Source: Gammaproteobacteria bacterium (GTDB lineage: Bacteria > Pseudomonadota > Gammaproteobacteria > Competibacterales > Competibacteraceae). From it: 64,000 nucleotides of DNA. The notes below the pieces were generated by a model. The model was not told where the DNA came from. It ran no database searches and saw only the letters and a program-made list of their open reading frames with translations. The position numbers and the translations under genes are program-made. Within the stretch, counting starts at the first letter, position 1. Each line of letters starts with the position of its first letter. This document shows positions 17,722-25,170 of this stretch, piece by piece. The stretch covers positions 124,001 through 188,000 of the forward strand of contig JACKNE010000009.1 of NCBI GenBank assembly GCA_024235035.1, given 5' to 3'.

Positions 17722-18111
17722 TCAGAGATGCTCAACCACTAAGCTTCCTTCGAGCGCCAAGCTCAGGCGCCGTTCTCGAGCTTTTGCACGAACGTACAGG
17801 ATTGCGCCAAGAAACCATAAGATACTGAACCCAATCTCTAACCAAGCCAGCCAAGGCCGCACCATCGGCCCTGCAACATGAAATACCCCGACTGTGAAAT
17901 AAAATAACGCCAGAAATCCGGCCCAGATATAGGTATAAGTGCGACCGTACAGGAGGCCACGCAACGGCAACAACAACGGCCCGACCAACACGAACAACAC
18001 TAGCGCCACCGGCAGAAGACGTGGTGGCTCCAGGCAAGTGAACCATAGCATCAATAACCCGAATAGGCCAAAGTAACCGGTCAGAGCAACAAACTGCCAG
18101 AACCGACTCAT
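17722..18111 (-). CDS. DUF2069 inner membrane protein
   Basis: A 129-residue integral membrane protein of family DUF2069, common in gammaproteobacteria and of unknown function. Four hydrophobic helices can be seen, with the conserved PLRGLLYGRTYTYIWAGFLALFY segment in the middle and a basic stretch (RAKARERR) after the last helix. The ATG at 18111 overlaps the wrbA stop in an ATGA and has GAGGGG just upstream, so it replaces an in-frame start 7 codons earlier. Downstream to 17524 is an AT-rich gene-free stretch with two copies of TTTTTTAAAAATT. Confidence 0.88.
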   Translation of the reverse strand: MSRFWQFVALTGYFGLFGLLMLWFTCLEPPRLLPVALVLFVLVGPLLLPLRGLLYGRTYTYIWAGFLALFYFTVGVFHVAGPMVRPWLAWLEIGFSILWFLGAILYVRAKARERRLSLALEGSLVVEHL

Positions 18112-18710
18112 ATGCTTTCCCCTCTTAAACATCGCGCCACCTTCGCCAAGCGCCGGCCCAGCACTCGACCTAGGCGTTTTTCTTCGTTGGTAAGCATTGC
18201 AGTGGATGTTGCGTCCGACCAGTGACTCGGACCGTAGGGTGTGCCCCCACCGCGGGTCTCATGTAATGCTGCCTCAGTAAACGGTAAGCCTACTAGCAAC
18301 ATCCCGTGATGCAACAACGGCAGCATCATAGTCAGTAACGTTGATTCGTGGCCACCATGCAGAGTCGAAGCTGAAGTGAACACTGCAGCCGGTTTCCCAG
18401 ACAGCGCACCAGCCAGCCAAAGCCCGCCCGTGGTATCCAAAAAATACTTGAGCGGTGCAGCCATGTTGCCAAATCGGGTTGGACTACCCAAGGCCAACCC
18501 CGCACACTCCCTGAGATCATCCAGACAAGCGTAAGGTGGGCCGGTTGCCGGAATATCATCATCGACTGCTTCACAGATGATCGAAACCGCCGGTACGGTG
18601 CGTAATCGCGCAGCCATCTCTGGTACCTCTTCAATACCTCGAGCAATCTGCCGCGCCATTTCGGCGGTACCCCCGGTACGGCTGTAGTACAGCACTAGAA
18701 TCTCCGCCAT
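18108..18710 (-). CDS. wrbA: NAD(P)H:quinone oxidoreductase, WrbA family
   Basis: A flavodoxin-like FMN protein (200 residues) that reduces quinones by two electrons, limiting radical formation. The phosphate-binding loop reads YYSRTGGTAEMARQI near residue 8. GLALGSPTRFGNMAAPLKYFLD and STLHGGHESTLLTMMLPLLHHGM are WrbA signatures. The spacing is that of the type IV family. It is followed with a four-base overlap by the DUF2069 gene, a pairing seen in other gammaproteobacteria. An AGGAG motif precedes the ATG. Confidence 0.93.
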   Translation of the reverse strand: MAEILVLYYSRTGGTAEMARQIARGIEEVPEMAARLRTVPAVSIICEAVDDDIPATGPPYACLDDLRECAGLALGSPTRFGNMAAPLKYFLDTTGGLWLAGALSGKPAAVFTSASTLHGGHESTLLTMMLPLLHHGMLLVGLPFTEAALHETRGGGTPYGPSHWSDATSTAMLTNEEKRLGRVLGRRLAKVARCLRGESI

Positions 18711-18903
18711 CTGTATTTTGATCTCCTACCTTGATATCGTAATCAGCATCGCTGATTTTCCGCTGCTGACTTTTCGTCCTGCCAAGCTGGCTTGACGGTT
18801 TCGGTAACCGATGCTAGTTTGGTTTTAAATGAGTCATTAAATTCGCTCGCAAGCTTTATATCATCCTAATTTTCTTACAGCGTCACGCTGAACCCCCAGA
18901 GCA

Positions 18904-19212
18904 TTGGCTACTCAATTTACGCGACTCGCTGTCGTGATCCTGGCCTTAGCCGCTTGCGCAACAGCTCCTGTGCAAGAGATGAGCGACGCCCGCCAAGCTA
19001 TCCGCTCTGCGGAGGCAGTCGGTGCCTTACAGCGGTCGCCTCAAATCCTGATGGAAGCCCAGCGCCTATTACAAGAGGCTCAAACCCGTTTGGAAAGCGG
19101 CGCCTACGAGGCTGCCCGCCAATATGCACTGAATGCTCGCCGGCAAGCCATCAAGGCTCGGGAAATGACGATCAAAAACAATAGTACGATTTACCCTAAT
19201 ACACCTCCCTGA
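18904..19212 (+). CDS. Small DUF4398-like lipoprotein
   Basis: A 102-residue predicted lipoprotein. The signal ends in ALAAC, giving an acylated Cys18. The mature part is one long amphipathic helical hairpin rich in Ala, Arg and Glu (SDARQAIRSAEAVGAL, MEAQRLLQEAQTRLESG, EAARQYALNARRQAIKAREM) of the DUF4398 type, found near outer-membrane proteins. Start is a TTG at 18904; no ATG or better GTG keeps the signal peptide, and the ribosome binding site is weak. The function of the family is unknown; a periplasmic scaffold role is only a guess. Confidence 0.75.
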   Translation: MATQFTRLAVVILALAACATAPVQEMSDARQAIRSAEAVGALQRSPQILMEAQRLLQEAQTRLESGAYEAARQYALNARRQAIKAREMTIKNNSTIYPNTPP

Positions 19213-19261
19213 TCTAGTGGCTGCTTTTTTCGAAAAAACATTTAGCCCCGGACACATCGAG

Positions 19262-19759
19262 ATGCTTACTATTAACCCCTGTCAGCCTTGCAGGTTTGCT
19301 ATTTGCTGGCTCCTCGTAATGTTCGTTCTGCTCACAAACACACCCTTGGCTAGTGCTCAAAGGCCAGCGTTTACTTTGCCCAGCCTAACAAGCAAGCAAC
19401 CGATAAGTCTGGCGGATTTTCGGGGACGCTGGGTCGTCGTCAACTTCTGGGCGACCTGGTGTACACCCTGTCTGATGGAAATGCCGGAATTACAGGCGTT
19501 CCATGACGCCAACCATGACCATGCCATGGTGATCGGTGTCAATTTCGAGGAACTGGAACTCACCAAGGTTCGCACATTCGTCGCCGACCTAGCCATAACC
19601 TTTCCCATCGTGCTAAGCAATGGTCAACCGGTACCCGGGTTTGAACTGAAGGGATTACCGACGACTTTCCTGGTCTCACCCAGTGGCGAACTGGTCGATA
19701 CCCATCTAGGAACAGTCAATGCTGCTATGCTAAACCAACGCATCGCTGAATTGAATTGA
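19262..19759 (+). CDS. TlpA/ResA-like periplasmic thioredoxin
   Basis: A 165-residue thioredoxin-fold protein, exported or membrane anchored. Residues 1-33 form a hydrophobic signal ending LASAQ. The redox centre WCTPC lies in VVNFWATWCTPCLMEMPEL near residue 67, and the cis-proline loop is KGLPTTFLVSPSGE. It probably reduces periplasmic disulfides, for example in cytochrome c maturation, but no such genes are nearby. Start ATG at 19262 is preferred to one 45 bases upstream because the latter puts a charged stretch before the signal. The stop codon lies inside a TGAAT repeat run. Confidence 0.88.
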   Translation: MLTINPCQPCRFAICWLLVMFVLLTNTPLASAQRPAFTLPSLTSKQPISLADFRGRWVVVNFWATWCTPCLMEMPELQAFHDANHDHAMVIGVNFEELELTKVRTFVADLAITFPIVLSNGQPVPGFELKGLPTTFLVSPSGELVDTHLGTVNAAMLNQRIAELN

Positions 19760-19790
19760 ATTGAATTGAATTGAATTGAATTGAATTGAA
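19747..19790 (+). repeat. TGAAT pentanucleotide run (8.8 copies)
   Basis: Perfect tandem TGAAT units cover the last four codons and the stop of the TlpA-like gene and continue to 28 bases before the next start. Every reading frame of the repeat meets TGA within a few codons, so changes in copy number would hardly alter the protein but would alter the spacing to the following monooxygenase gene. Confidence 0.95.
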
Positions 19791-19818
19791 AGTGGATTTC
19801 ACTCAAGGAAACCCGTCA

Positions 19819-21036
19819 ATGAAGATCTGCTACGACCTTATCATTGCAGGCGGCGGCATGGTCGGTTCGGCGTTGGCCTGTGCGCTAGGTGGGACAGATC
19901 TACACATTGCCCTATTAGAAGGCGCGCCGCTGGAACGCATCCGCCCAGATCTGGAACCCGATCTTCGCGTCTCTGCCATCAATCGCGCCTCACAACGCAT
20001 CTTCGCTGCCGTGGGTGCCTGGGACAGCATGGCCGCTTGGCGAGTCAGCCCTTTTCGCGATATGCGGGTGTGGGATGCAACAGGCTTTGGCCACATTCAT
20101 TTCGATAGTGCTGCTATCGGTGAGCCTTTACTGGGCTGGATCATCGAAAATCGAGTAATCCAATACGCCTTGTTGGAGCAGGTGAGGCAGTCACCGACCA
20201 TCGATCTGCTCTGCCCAGCGGTACTGGATGCTGTCGAACCTCTAGAAGGAAACGGCTGGCAGATACGATTGAACGACGGACGTGAACTCATCACCGACCT
20301 GCTGATCGGTGCAGACGGGGCGCAATCCAAAGTTCGACAGCTGACCGGCATCGATACCAGTGGTTGGAATTACAACCAGAAAGCGGTCGTTGGTAACGTC
20401 CGCACCACTGAACCGCACCAGGAAACCGCTTGGCAACGTTTTCTGCCCACTGGGCCGCTAGCGTTCTTGCCACTGCATGACGGGCGCTGCTCGATCGTCT
20501 GGTCCACGACCATGGAACAGGCCGATGCGCTACTGGCCTTGGATGAAACCGAGTTTGCTCAGTCACTAGCCGAAGCATTTGACCAGAGATTGGGCGCGAT
20601 CATCGACGTAGGACCGCGCGATGCCTTTCTCCTCCGGCTCCAACATGCCCATGCTTACGTCAAACCCGGTCTCGCTCTGATCGGCGACGCCGCGCACGTC
20701 GTGCATCCACTGGCCGGGCAGGGTGTGAACCTGGGTCTGCTGGACGCGGCAACCCTGGCCGAAGTGATTATGAATGCTCTCACGGCAGGTCAGAAAATAA
20801 ACTCGCTCAAGGTATTACGTCGCTATGAACGTTGGCGCAAGAGCGATAATCTGCTGATGCTAGGGGTGATGGACGGATTCAAACGACTGTTTGGCAATTC
20901 GCTACCTCCTGTACGATTGCTGCGCAACCTCGGTCTTAACCTGGCCAACGCGACTGGATCATTGAAAAACCTGATCGCTCGCCGCGCTATGGGGTTAACC
21001 GGTGATTTACCGCAGCTAGCGCGAGTGATCGATTGA
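19819..21036 (+). CDS. UbiH/UbiI/UbiF-family FAD monooxygenase
   Basis: A 405-residue flavin monooxygenase of the family that hydroxylates the ubiquinone ring. The FAD-binding start is LIIAGGGMVGSALACAL, the DG motif is LLIGADGAQSKVRQL and the GD motif is LALIGDAAHVVHPLAGQGVNLGL. GWIIENRVIQYALLEQV is also typical. Start ATG at 19819 has AAGGAA 9 bases upstream; a TTG in the repeat run at 19786 would be an alternative. Which ring position it hydroxylates (UbiI, UbiF or UbiH) cannot be decided by eye, although the C-terminal NSLPPVRLLRNLGLNL resembles UbiF/UbiI. Confidence 0.92.
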   Translation: MKICYDLIIAGGGMVGSALACALGGTDLHIALLEGAPLERIRPDLEPDLRVSAINRASQRIFAAVGAWDSMAAWRVSPFRDMRVWDATGFGHIHFDSAAIGEPLLGWIIENRVIQYALLEQVRQSPTIDLLCPAVLDAVEPLEGNGWQIRLNDGRELITDLLIGADGAQSKVRQLTGIDTSGWNYNQKAVVGNVRTTEPHQETAWQRFLPTGPLAFLPLHDGRCSIVWSTTMEQADALLALDETEFAQSLAEAFDQRLGAIIDVGPRDAFLLRLQHAHAYVKPGLALIGDAAHVVHPLAGQGVNLGLLDAATLAEVIMNALTAGQKINSLKVLRRYERWRKSDNLLMLGVMDGFKRLFGNSLPPVRLLRNLGLNLANATGSLKNLIARRAMGLTGDLPQLARVID

Positions 21037-21043
21037 AATTGCG

Positions 21044-21400
21044 ATGCCCGAGCACCGTCTCTGCCCGCTTGTCGATCTTCTTGAAGGTCAAAGCAAAGGT
21101 TTTACCATTCGCCCGGATTCCCGTTACGCCGATATCCTGATCGTCTACACCCAGCAAAGAATTCACGCTTACCGTAACCGCTGCCCGCACACCGGGGCAC
21201 CGATGGAGTGGGAGCCTGATCGGTTCCTTGATTACACGAGCACAATGATTCAATGTGGCATTCACGGTGCGTTGTTCCGCATTGAGGATGGCTACTGTGT
21301 CTCTGGCCCCTGTGTTCGACAATCCCTGCACCGTGTCACCGTCATCGAACGCGGAGGCTGGCTGATTGCCCTTGATCCCTTGGGGCGCGATGATGGCTGA
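21044..21400 (+). CDS. Rieske [2Fe-2S] ferredoxin-like protein
   Basis: A 118-residue single-domain Rieske protein. Cluster ligands appear as C-P-H in NRCPHTGAPMEW and C-G-I-H in IQCGIHGALF, the second pair 20 residues after the first. There is no signal peptide or membrane helix, so it is a soluble cytosolic ferredoxin like those serving oxygenases. It follows the monooxygenase gene by 7 bases and overlaps the ABC ATPase start, which suggests co-expression. An electron-transfer role toward the monooxygenase is possible, but Ubi hydroxylases normally do not need it. Confidence 0.9.
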   Translation: MPEHRLCPLVDLLEGQSKGFTIRPDSRYADILIVYTQQRIHAYRNRCPHTGAPMEWEPDRFLDYTSTMIQCGIHGALFRIEDGYCVSGPCVRQSLHRVTVIERGGWLIALDPLGRDDG

Positions 21401-22145
21401 AATGCCAGCGATCCAGGTTGAGGATTTACGCAAGCACTACGGCCCGGTGCTGGCCGTGGATGGCATCAGTTTCACCGTCGCTCGCAGCGTCACTTGCGCT
21501 CTGCTTGGCGGCAACGGCGCCGGCAAGACGACGACGATCGCTATGTTGCTGGGCTTGCTATTGCCGACCAGCGGTCGCATTCGCATCCTCGGTGAAGAGA
21601 TGCCACGCGGCCGTCAGCACGTACTGCCACGCATGAATTTTTCCTCTCCTTACGTCGATCTGCCACAACGATTGACCGTGAAGGAAAACTTGACTGTTTA
21701 TGCCCGACTCTACGGGGTGCGTCAGGTGGGAGAGCGGCTGGCGACGCTGAGCCGGGACTTGGACATCGACACCTTTTTCCAGCGGCCCTATGGCAGTTTA
21801 TCCGCCGGCCAGAAAACCCGGGTGGCGCTGGCCAAGGCGTTGTTGAATGAGCCGGAAATTCTACTGCTCGACGAGCCGACCGCCTCGCTCGATCCTGATA
21901 CTGCTGACCGGATGCGTAGTATTCTCATCGATTATCAGCGACGCAATGGCGCGACCCTGCTACTAGCCTCTCATAACATGAGCGAGGTAGAACGGCTCTG
22001 CGATCAAGTTATCATGCTGCGTACTGGATGCATCGTCGCCACCGGCGCCCCGCATGAGTTGATCCATCGCTATGGTCGCAAGGATATGGAAGAAGTCTTT
22101 CTCGATATTGCCCGAGGCATCCAGGGTGGCGAGGTCTTTGAATGA
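21393..22145 (+). CDS. ABC transporter ATP-binding protein (exporter type)
   Basis: An ABC ATPase of about 250 residues paired with the next gene. Walker A is GGNGAGKTTT, the signature LSAGQKTR, Walker B ILLLDEPTASLD, followed by the switch histidine in LLASHNMSEVERLC. It resembles the ATPases of ABC-2 exporters (multidrug, polysaccharide or Nod-factor type). Start: ATG at 21393 (or 21390), inside the last codons of the Rieske gene. It ends in an ATGA overlap with the permease gene. The exported substrate is unknown. Confidence 0.92.
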   Translation: MAEMPAIQVEDLRKHYGPVLAVDGISFTVARSVTCALLGGNGAGKTTTIAMLLGLLLPTSGRIRILGEEMPRGRQHVLPRMNFSSPYVDLPQRLTVKENLTVYARLYGVRQVGERLATLSRDLDIDTFFQRPYGSLSAGQKTRVALAKALLNEPEILLLDEPTASLDPDTADRMRSILIDYQRRNGATLLLASHNMSEVERLCDQVIMLRTGCIVATGAPHELIHRYGRKDMEEVFLDIARGIQGGEVFE

Positions 22146-22942
22146 ATGGAATTTCCTCTTATCGTATCGGCGCACTGGCTTTACGTTATCTTTATCTGAT
22201 CCGCCGCTCCTGGATTCGAGTTATCGAACTGGCTTACTGGCCAACCGTGCAGATGATCCTATGGGGCTTCATCACACAATATCTGGGGAACCACAGTGAC
22301 GTGCTGAACCAAGCGACAGGTTTGCTGTTGTCAGGAGTATTACTGTGGGACATATTGTTTCGCAGTCAATTAGGATTGTCGGTGGTATTTTTCGAGGAAC
22401 TGCACGCTCGCAATTTGGCGCAATTGCTCGTCAGTCCCTTGCAACCGGTCGAACTGATTCTGGCGCTGATGTCGATCAGTCTGGTGCGCACCCTGATCGG
22501 CGTGGGCATTGCGGTGCTGCTGGCGATTCCATTCTATGGCTTCAATCTATTTGCGTTGGGACCGCCGTTGGTCGGTTTCTTCATCAACCTACTGTTGATG
22601 GGCTGGGCGATCGGTCTATTGGTCTCGGCGCTGGTCTTACGCCATGGCATGGGTGCAGAAAGCATCGCTTGGGCAGCGATTTTCGCCCTGGCGCCACTCT
22701 GCGGCATTTATTATCCCATCGCGACCCTGCCTGAGTGGTTGCAACTGCTGTCCTGGATGCTGCCAGCCACCTATGTGTTTGAGGGAATGCGCGCGGTATT
22801 GCTGGATCATGCGTTCCGATTGGATTATCTGCTCCATGCACTGCTTTTGAACGTTGGTTACCTTGCGCTGGGCATTGGCGTATTCCTGGCGACAGTCCAT
22901 AAGGCGCGGGAACGTGGTTCACTGTTGCAATCAGGAGAATAG
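22142..22942 (+). CDS. ABC-2 type permease
   Basis: A 266-residue membrane protein with about six helices, partner of the upstream ATPase (ATGA overlap). Recognisable parts are the amphipathic N-terminus, FFEELHARNLAQLLVSPLQPVELILAL after the second helix, and the LAPLCGIYYPIATLPEWLQLLSWMLP segment before the last helix, which is characteristic of ABC-2 exporters. The genes upstream suggest an envelope or quinone context, but substrate and direction cannot be read from the sequence. Confidence 0.9.
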   Translation: MNGISSYRIGALALRYLYLIRRSWIRVIELAYWPTVQMILWGFITQYLGNHSDVLNQATGLLLSGVLLWDILFRSQLGLSVVFFEELHARNLAQLLVSPLQPVELILALMSISLVRTLIGVGIAVLLAIPFYGFNLFALGPPLVGFFINLLLMGWAIGLLVSALVLRHGMGAESIAWAAIFALAPLCGIYYPIATLPEWLQLLSWMLPATYVFEGMRAVLLDHAFRLDYLLHALLLNVGYLALGIGVFLATVHKARERGSLLQSGE

Positions 22943-23071
22943 CGCCGCTTCCCGTTCTTCATACGGCTGTCGACGACATGTCGGCCCAGCAGAGGCTGCT
23001 GAACCTAATGCAACATTCCTACACTCTCTCGTTTCATCCAGCGCGATTTTTTGTTGTTCTCCTCTCTTGAA

Positions 23072-23100
23072 TTGCGGTTTCTATTAGCTATAGTTAATAT
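23072..23100 (+). promoter_or_regulatory. Candidate promoter of the chemosensory operon
   Basis: TTGCGG and TAATAT are spaced by 17 bases. An overlapping pair TTGAAT/TATAGT with a 16-base spacer shares the region. Transcription would begin near 23107, giving a leader of about 165 bases that includes the 23166-23193 dyad. Confidence 0.4.
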
Positions 23101-23165
23101 TTATTCACGTCATCAACAGCTTTCAGTCGTATAAATTGGGGATTTTGAAGCAAATATTACTATTA

Positions 23166-23193
23166 TGTTACAGTTGTTTCTAGAACTGTAACA
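23166..23193. promoter_or_regulatory. Perfect 10-bp dyad in the leader
   Basis: TGTTACAGTT and AACTGTAACA are perfect reverse complements separated by 8 bases (GTTTCTAG). It is 80 bases before the first gene. It could be an operator for a dimeric regulator or an mRNA hairpin. No T-run follows. Confidence 0.5.
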
Positions 23194-23272
23194 ATAAACC
23201 CCGAGGAAACGAATAATATAATGCGTATTTGGGCAACACCTAGAGGATGGAAGGGGGAGGAGTAGGGATCTT

Positions 23273-24058
23273 ATGAGCGATAAGAAATCTTTTAAGGTTG
23301 CTTTGATTGGGATTCCTGAAAATGAGCGGAATGTCCTGAAAAATATCTTCAAGCTCTCTCTTTACCGTCCCCACACCTATGTCTTTACTGCCGCTGGCGA
23401 GCCGATCGAAATCCTGATGGTTGATGCGGAAAACCCTGAGGCTATGGAGGAATGGCGATCTTTTAAGCTTCCCTCGACCAACGGGAAGCCGCCGATCCCG
23501 CTCCCAGCCGTCATGGTGACCAAAGATCAGCCTCCTAGCGAACAACCTTATTCCATTCGTCGCCCTTTCGTCGCTACCCGTGTATTGACTGTGTTAGATC
23601 AGGTTGCCAACCAACTGACCACGGCTTCCTCTCAGGAGCGCACCATTGGCGACGAGGATCTGATGTCTGGTGAATCTGCCGATACCTCACCCTTCACGGC
23701 CCTGGTGGTGGATGACAGCAGCACGGTTAGAAAACAAGTCGAGCTGGAGTTGAAATTGCTTGGCATCCAGACCGACACTGCCGAATCCGGTGAGGATGCA
23801 TTCGGTCTATTGGCCCAAAAAGACTATGACATCATCTTCCTGGATGTGATATTGCCTGGGGTTGATGGCTATCAGATCTGCAAGACCATCAAGAAAGATA
23901 AAGCCAGGAAGAAAACACCCATTATCATGCTGACCAGCAAATCATCGCCCTTCGATCGTGTCAAGGGAGCGCTGGCCGGTTGCGATACCTATTTGACTAA
24001 GCCCGCCAAGCAGAACTCTTTCCAGAAGGTAGTCAAAAAGTACTTGAAAACTCCGTAA
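23273..24058 (+). CDS. Response regulator with N-terminal pseudo-receiver
   Basis: A 261-residue regulator. The C-terminal receiver domain (about 142-260) is complete: acid pair VVDDSS, phospho-acceptor Asp191 in IIFLDVILPGVDGY, Thr in IIMLTSKSS and Lys in TYLTKPAK. Residues 6-112 have the outline of a second, degenerate receiver: a strand ending in D51 (EILMVDAENP), a strand ending in T83 (PAVMVTKD) and RRPFVATRVLTVLDQV where the usual Lys-Pro segment stands. No DNA-binding output is present, so it probably acts by protein contacts like PilG. It opens the chemosensory operon. Confidence 0.88.
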   Translation: MSDKKSFKVALIGIPENERNVLKNIFKLSLYRPHTYVFTAAGEPIEILMVDAENPEAMEEWRSFKLPSTNGKPPIPLPAVMVTKDQPPSEQPYSIRRPFVATRVLTVLDQVANQLTTASSQERTIGDEDLMSGESADTSPFTALVVDDSSTVRKQVELELKLLGIQTDTAESGEDAFGLLAQKDYDIIFLDVILPGVDGYQICKTIKKDKARKKTPIIMLTSKSSPFDRVKGALAGCDTYLTKPAKQNSFQKVVKKYLKTP

Positions 24059-24159
24059 GATAGATGGCATCCCGTCTTTTTTAAATCGCGGGAACAGCCG
24101 ATACCAGATTTGATAATGACAATATGATTTTGGTTGACGAACAACCTAAGGAGGCTTCC

Positions 24160-24525
24160 ATGCCGATACGAAAAGTTCTCGTCGTCGATGATTCCCCGAC
24201 GGATTTAGCGAATATCAAGAATATCCTCAGCGAGACAGGCTGTGCCACAGTAACCGCTACCAACGGCAAGGAAGCCATCGAGAAAGCCAAGGCGGAAAAG
24301 CCTGATGTAATCTTCATGGACATCATCATGCCCGACATGGACGGCTACGCTGCTTGCCGTTCGCTCAGCAATGAAGCGGAAACCAAGGATATTCCAGTCA
24401 TATTCGTGACAAGCAAAAATCAGAAGGCTGACCGATTGTGGGCGCAAATGCAAGGCGGCAAGGGATTCATCACCAAACCCTACGCGGCGGACGCCATCAC
24501 CGATCAACTGAAGGCGCTCCTATAA
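24160..24525 (+). CDS. PilH/CheY-like response regulator
   Basis: A single receiver domain of 121 residues, started at ATG 24160 with TAAGGAGG 4 bases ahead. The acidic pair is VVDDSP, the phospho-acceptor is Asp54 (VIFMDIIMPDMDGY), with Thr in VIFVTSKNQ and Lys in FITKPYAAD. It resembles PilH of the Pil/Chp system, which with PilG takes phosphate from the CheA-like kinase and sets type IV pilus activity. It sits between the first regulator and a CheW-like gene, the PilG-PilH-PilI order. Confidence 0.9.
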   Translation: MPIRKVLVVDDSPTDLANIKNILSETGCATVTATNGKEAIEKAKAEKPDVIFMDIIMPDMDGYAACRSLSNEAETKDIPVIFVTSKNQKADRLWAQMQGGKGFITKPYAADAITDQLKALL

Positions 24526-24550
24526 ACCGCTTCAGCCTGCTGGAACTCCT

Positions 24551-25096
24551 ATGAATGACAAGGCTAGCCGCATTCCCCGGCGCTGGTTAGAGCCCAGTGC
24601 GGCGCTGAATCGCTTCAAACCTCCACCCGGCGCCATTGGCGGGCTTACCGTAACCGAAAGCCGGCGCGCACGATACGGTTTCTGGATAGGTGAGATTGGC
24701 TTATTGATCGACCAGAACACAACCAGCGAAGTACTGGAACGGTGGGTGGTTTACCCGTTGCCTAACGTACCTCTTTGGTTTCTGGGACTCATCAATCTGC
24801 GTGGCAATCTGGTACCGATATTCGACTTGAAACAACTTCTGCAACTGGAAGAGGACACGCGAGAAAAGCGTTGGTTACTGATCCTGGATCGAGGCGAGGG
24901 CGCAGTGGGCCTCTTTATCGATGGCCTCCCTCAACCTGCAAATACTCGTCAAGCGCTCACTCGACTGCCGCCGTTACCAGCTGCGCTGCGACCCTCTATC
25001 GCTGGAGGCTACCTGCAGGATGAACGCATCTGGCTGGAATTCGACCATCGGCAGTTTTTCCGAACCTTGGGCGGACAAGTCGCTGGAATATCCTGA
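24551..25096 (+). CDS. CheW-like adaptor (PilI type)
   Basis: A 181-residue CheW-domain protein that should link the receptor to the CheA-like kinase. After a 35-residue basic N-terminus, the CheW fold is seen in YGFWIGEIGLLIDQNTTSEVLER, the typical LINLRGNLVPIFDLKQLL and LLILDRGEGAVGLFIDGLP. It lies 25 bases after the PilH-like gene, matching PilI by position. It is the first of three CheW-like proteins in this operon. Confidence 0.88.
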   Translation: MNDKASRIPRRWLEPSAALNRFKPPPGAIGGLTVTESRRARYGFWIGEIGLLIDQNTTSEVLERWVVYPLPNVPLWFLGLINLRGNLVPIFDLKQLLQLEEDTREKRWLLILDRGEGAVGLFIDGLPQPANTRQALTRLPPLPAALRPSIAGGYLQDERIWLEFDHRQFFRTLGGQVAGIS

Positions 25097-25170
25097 TCCC
25101 AACCATTCACTCTCTATCCGGTGCGATTTCGTGGCAATGGAACTCCATCGTTGGCGATTGCTGGAATATT

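Larger units (their letters stand above)
22943..23272 (+). other. Leader region of the chemosensory operon
   Basis: A 330-base gene-free stretch, AT-rich in its second half. It contains a candidate sigma-70 promoter (23072-23100), a perfect dyad (23166-23193) and a purine-rich GGGGGAGGAG ahead of the first response regulator gene. Confidence 0.6.
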
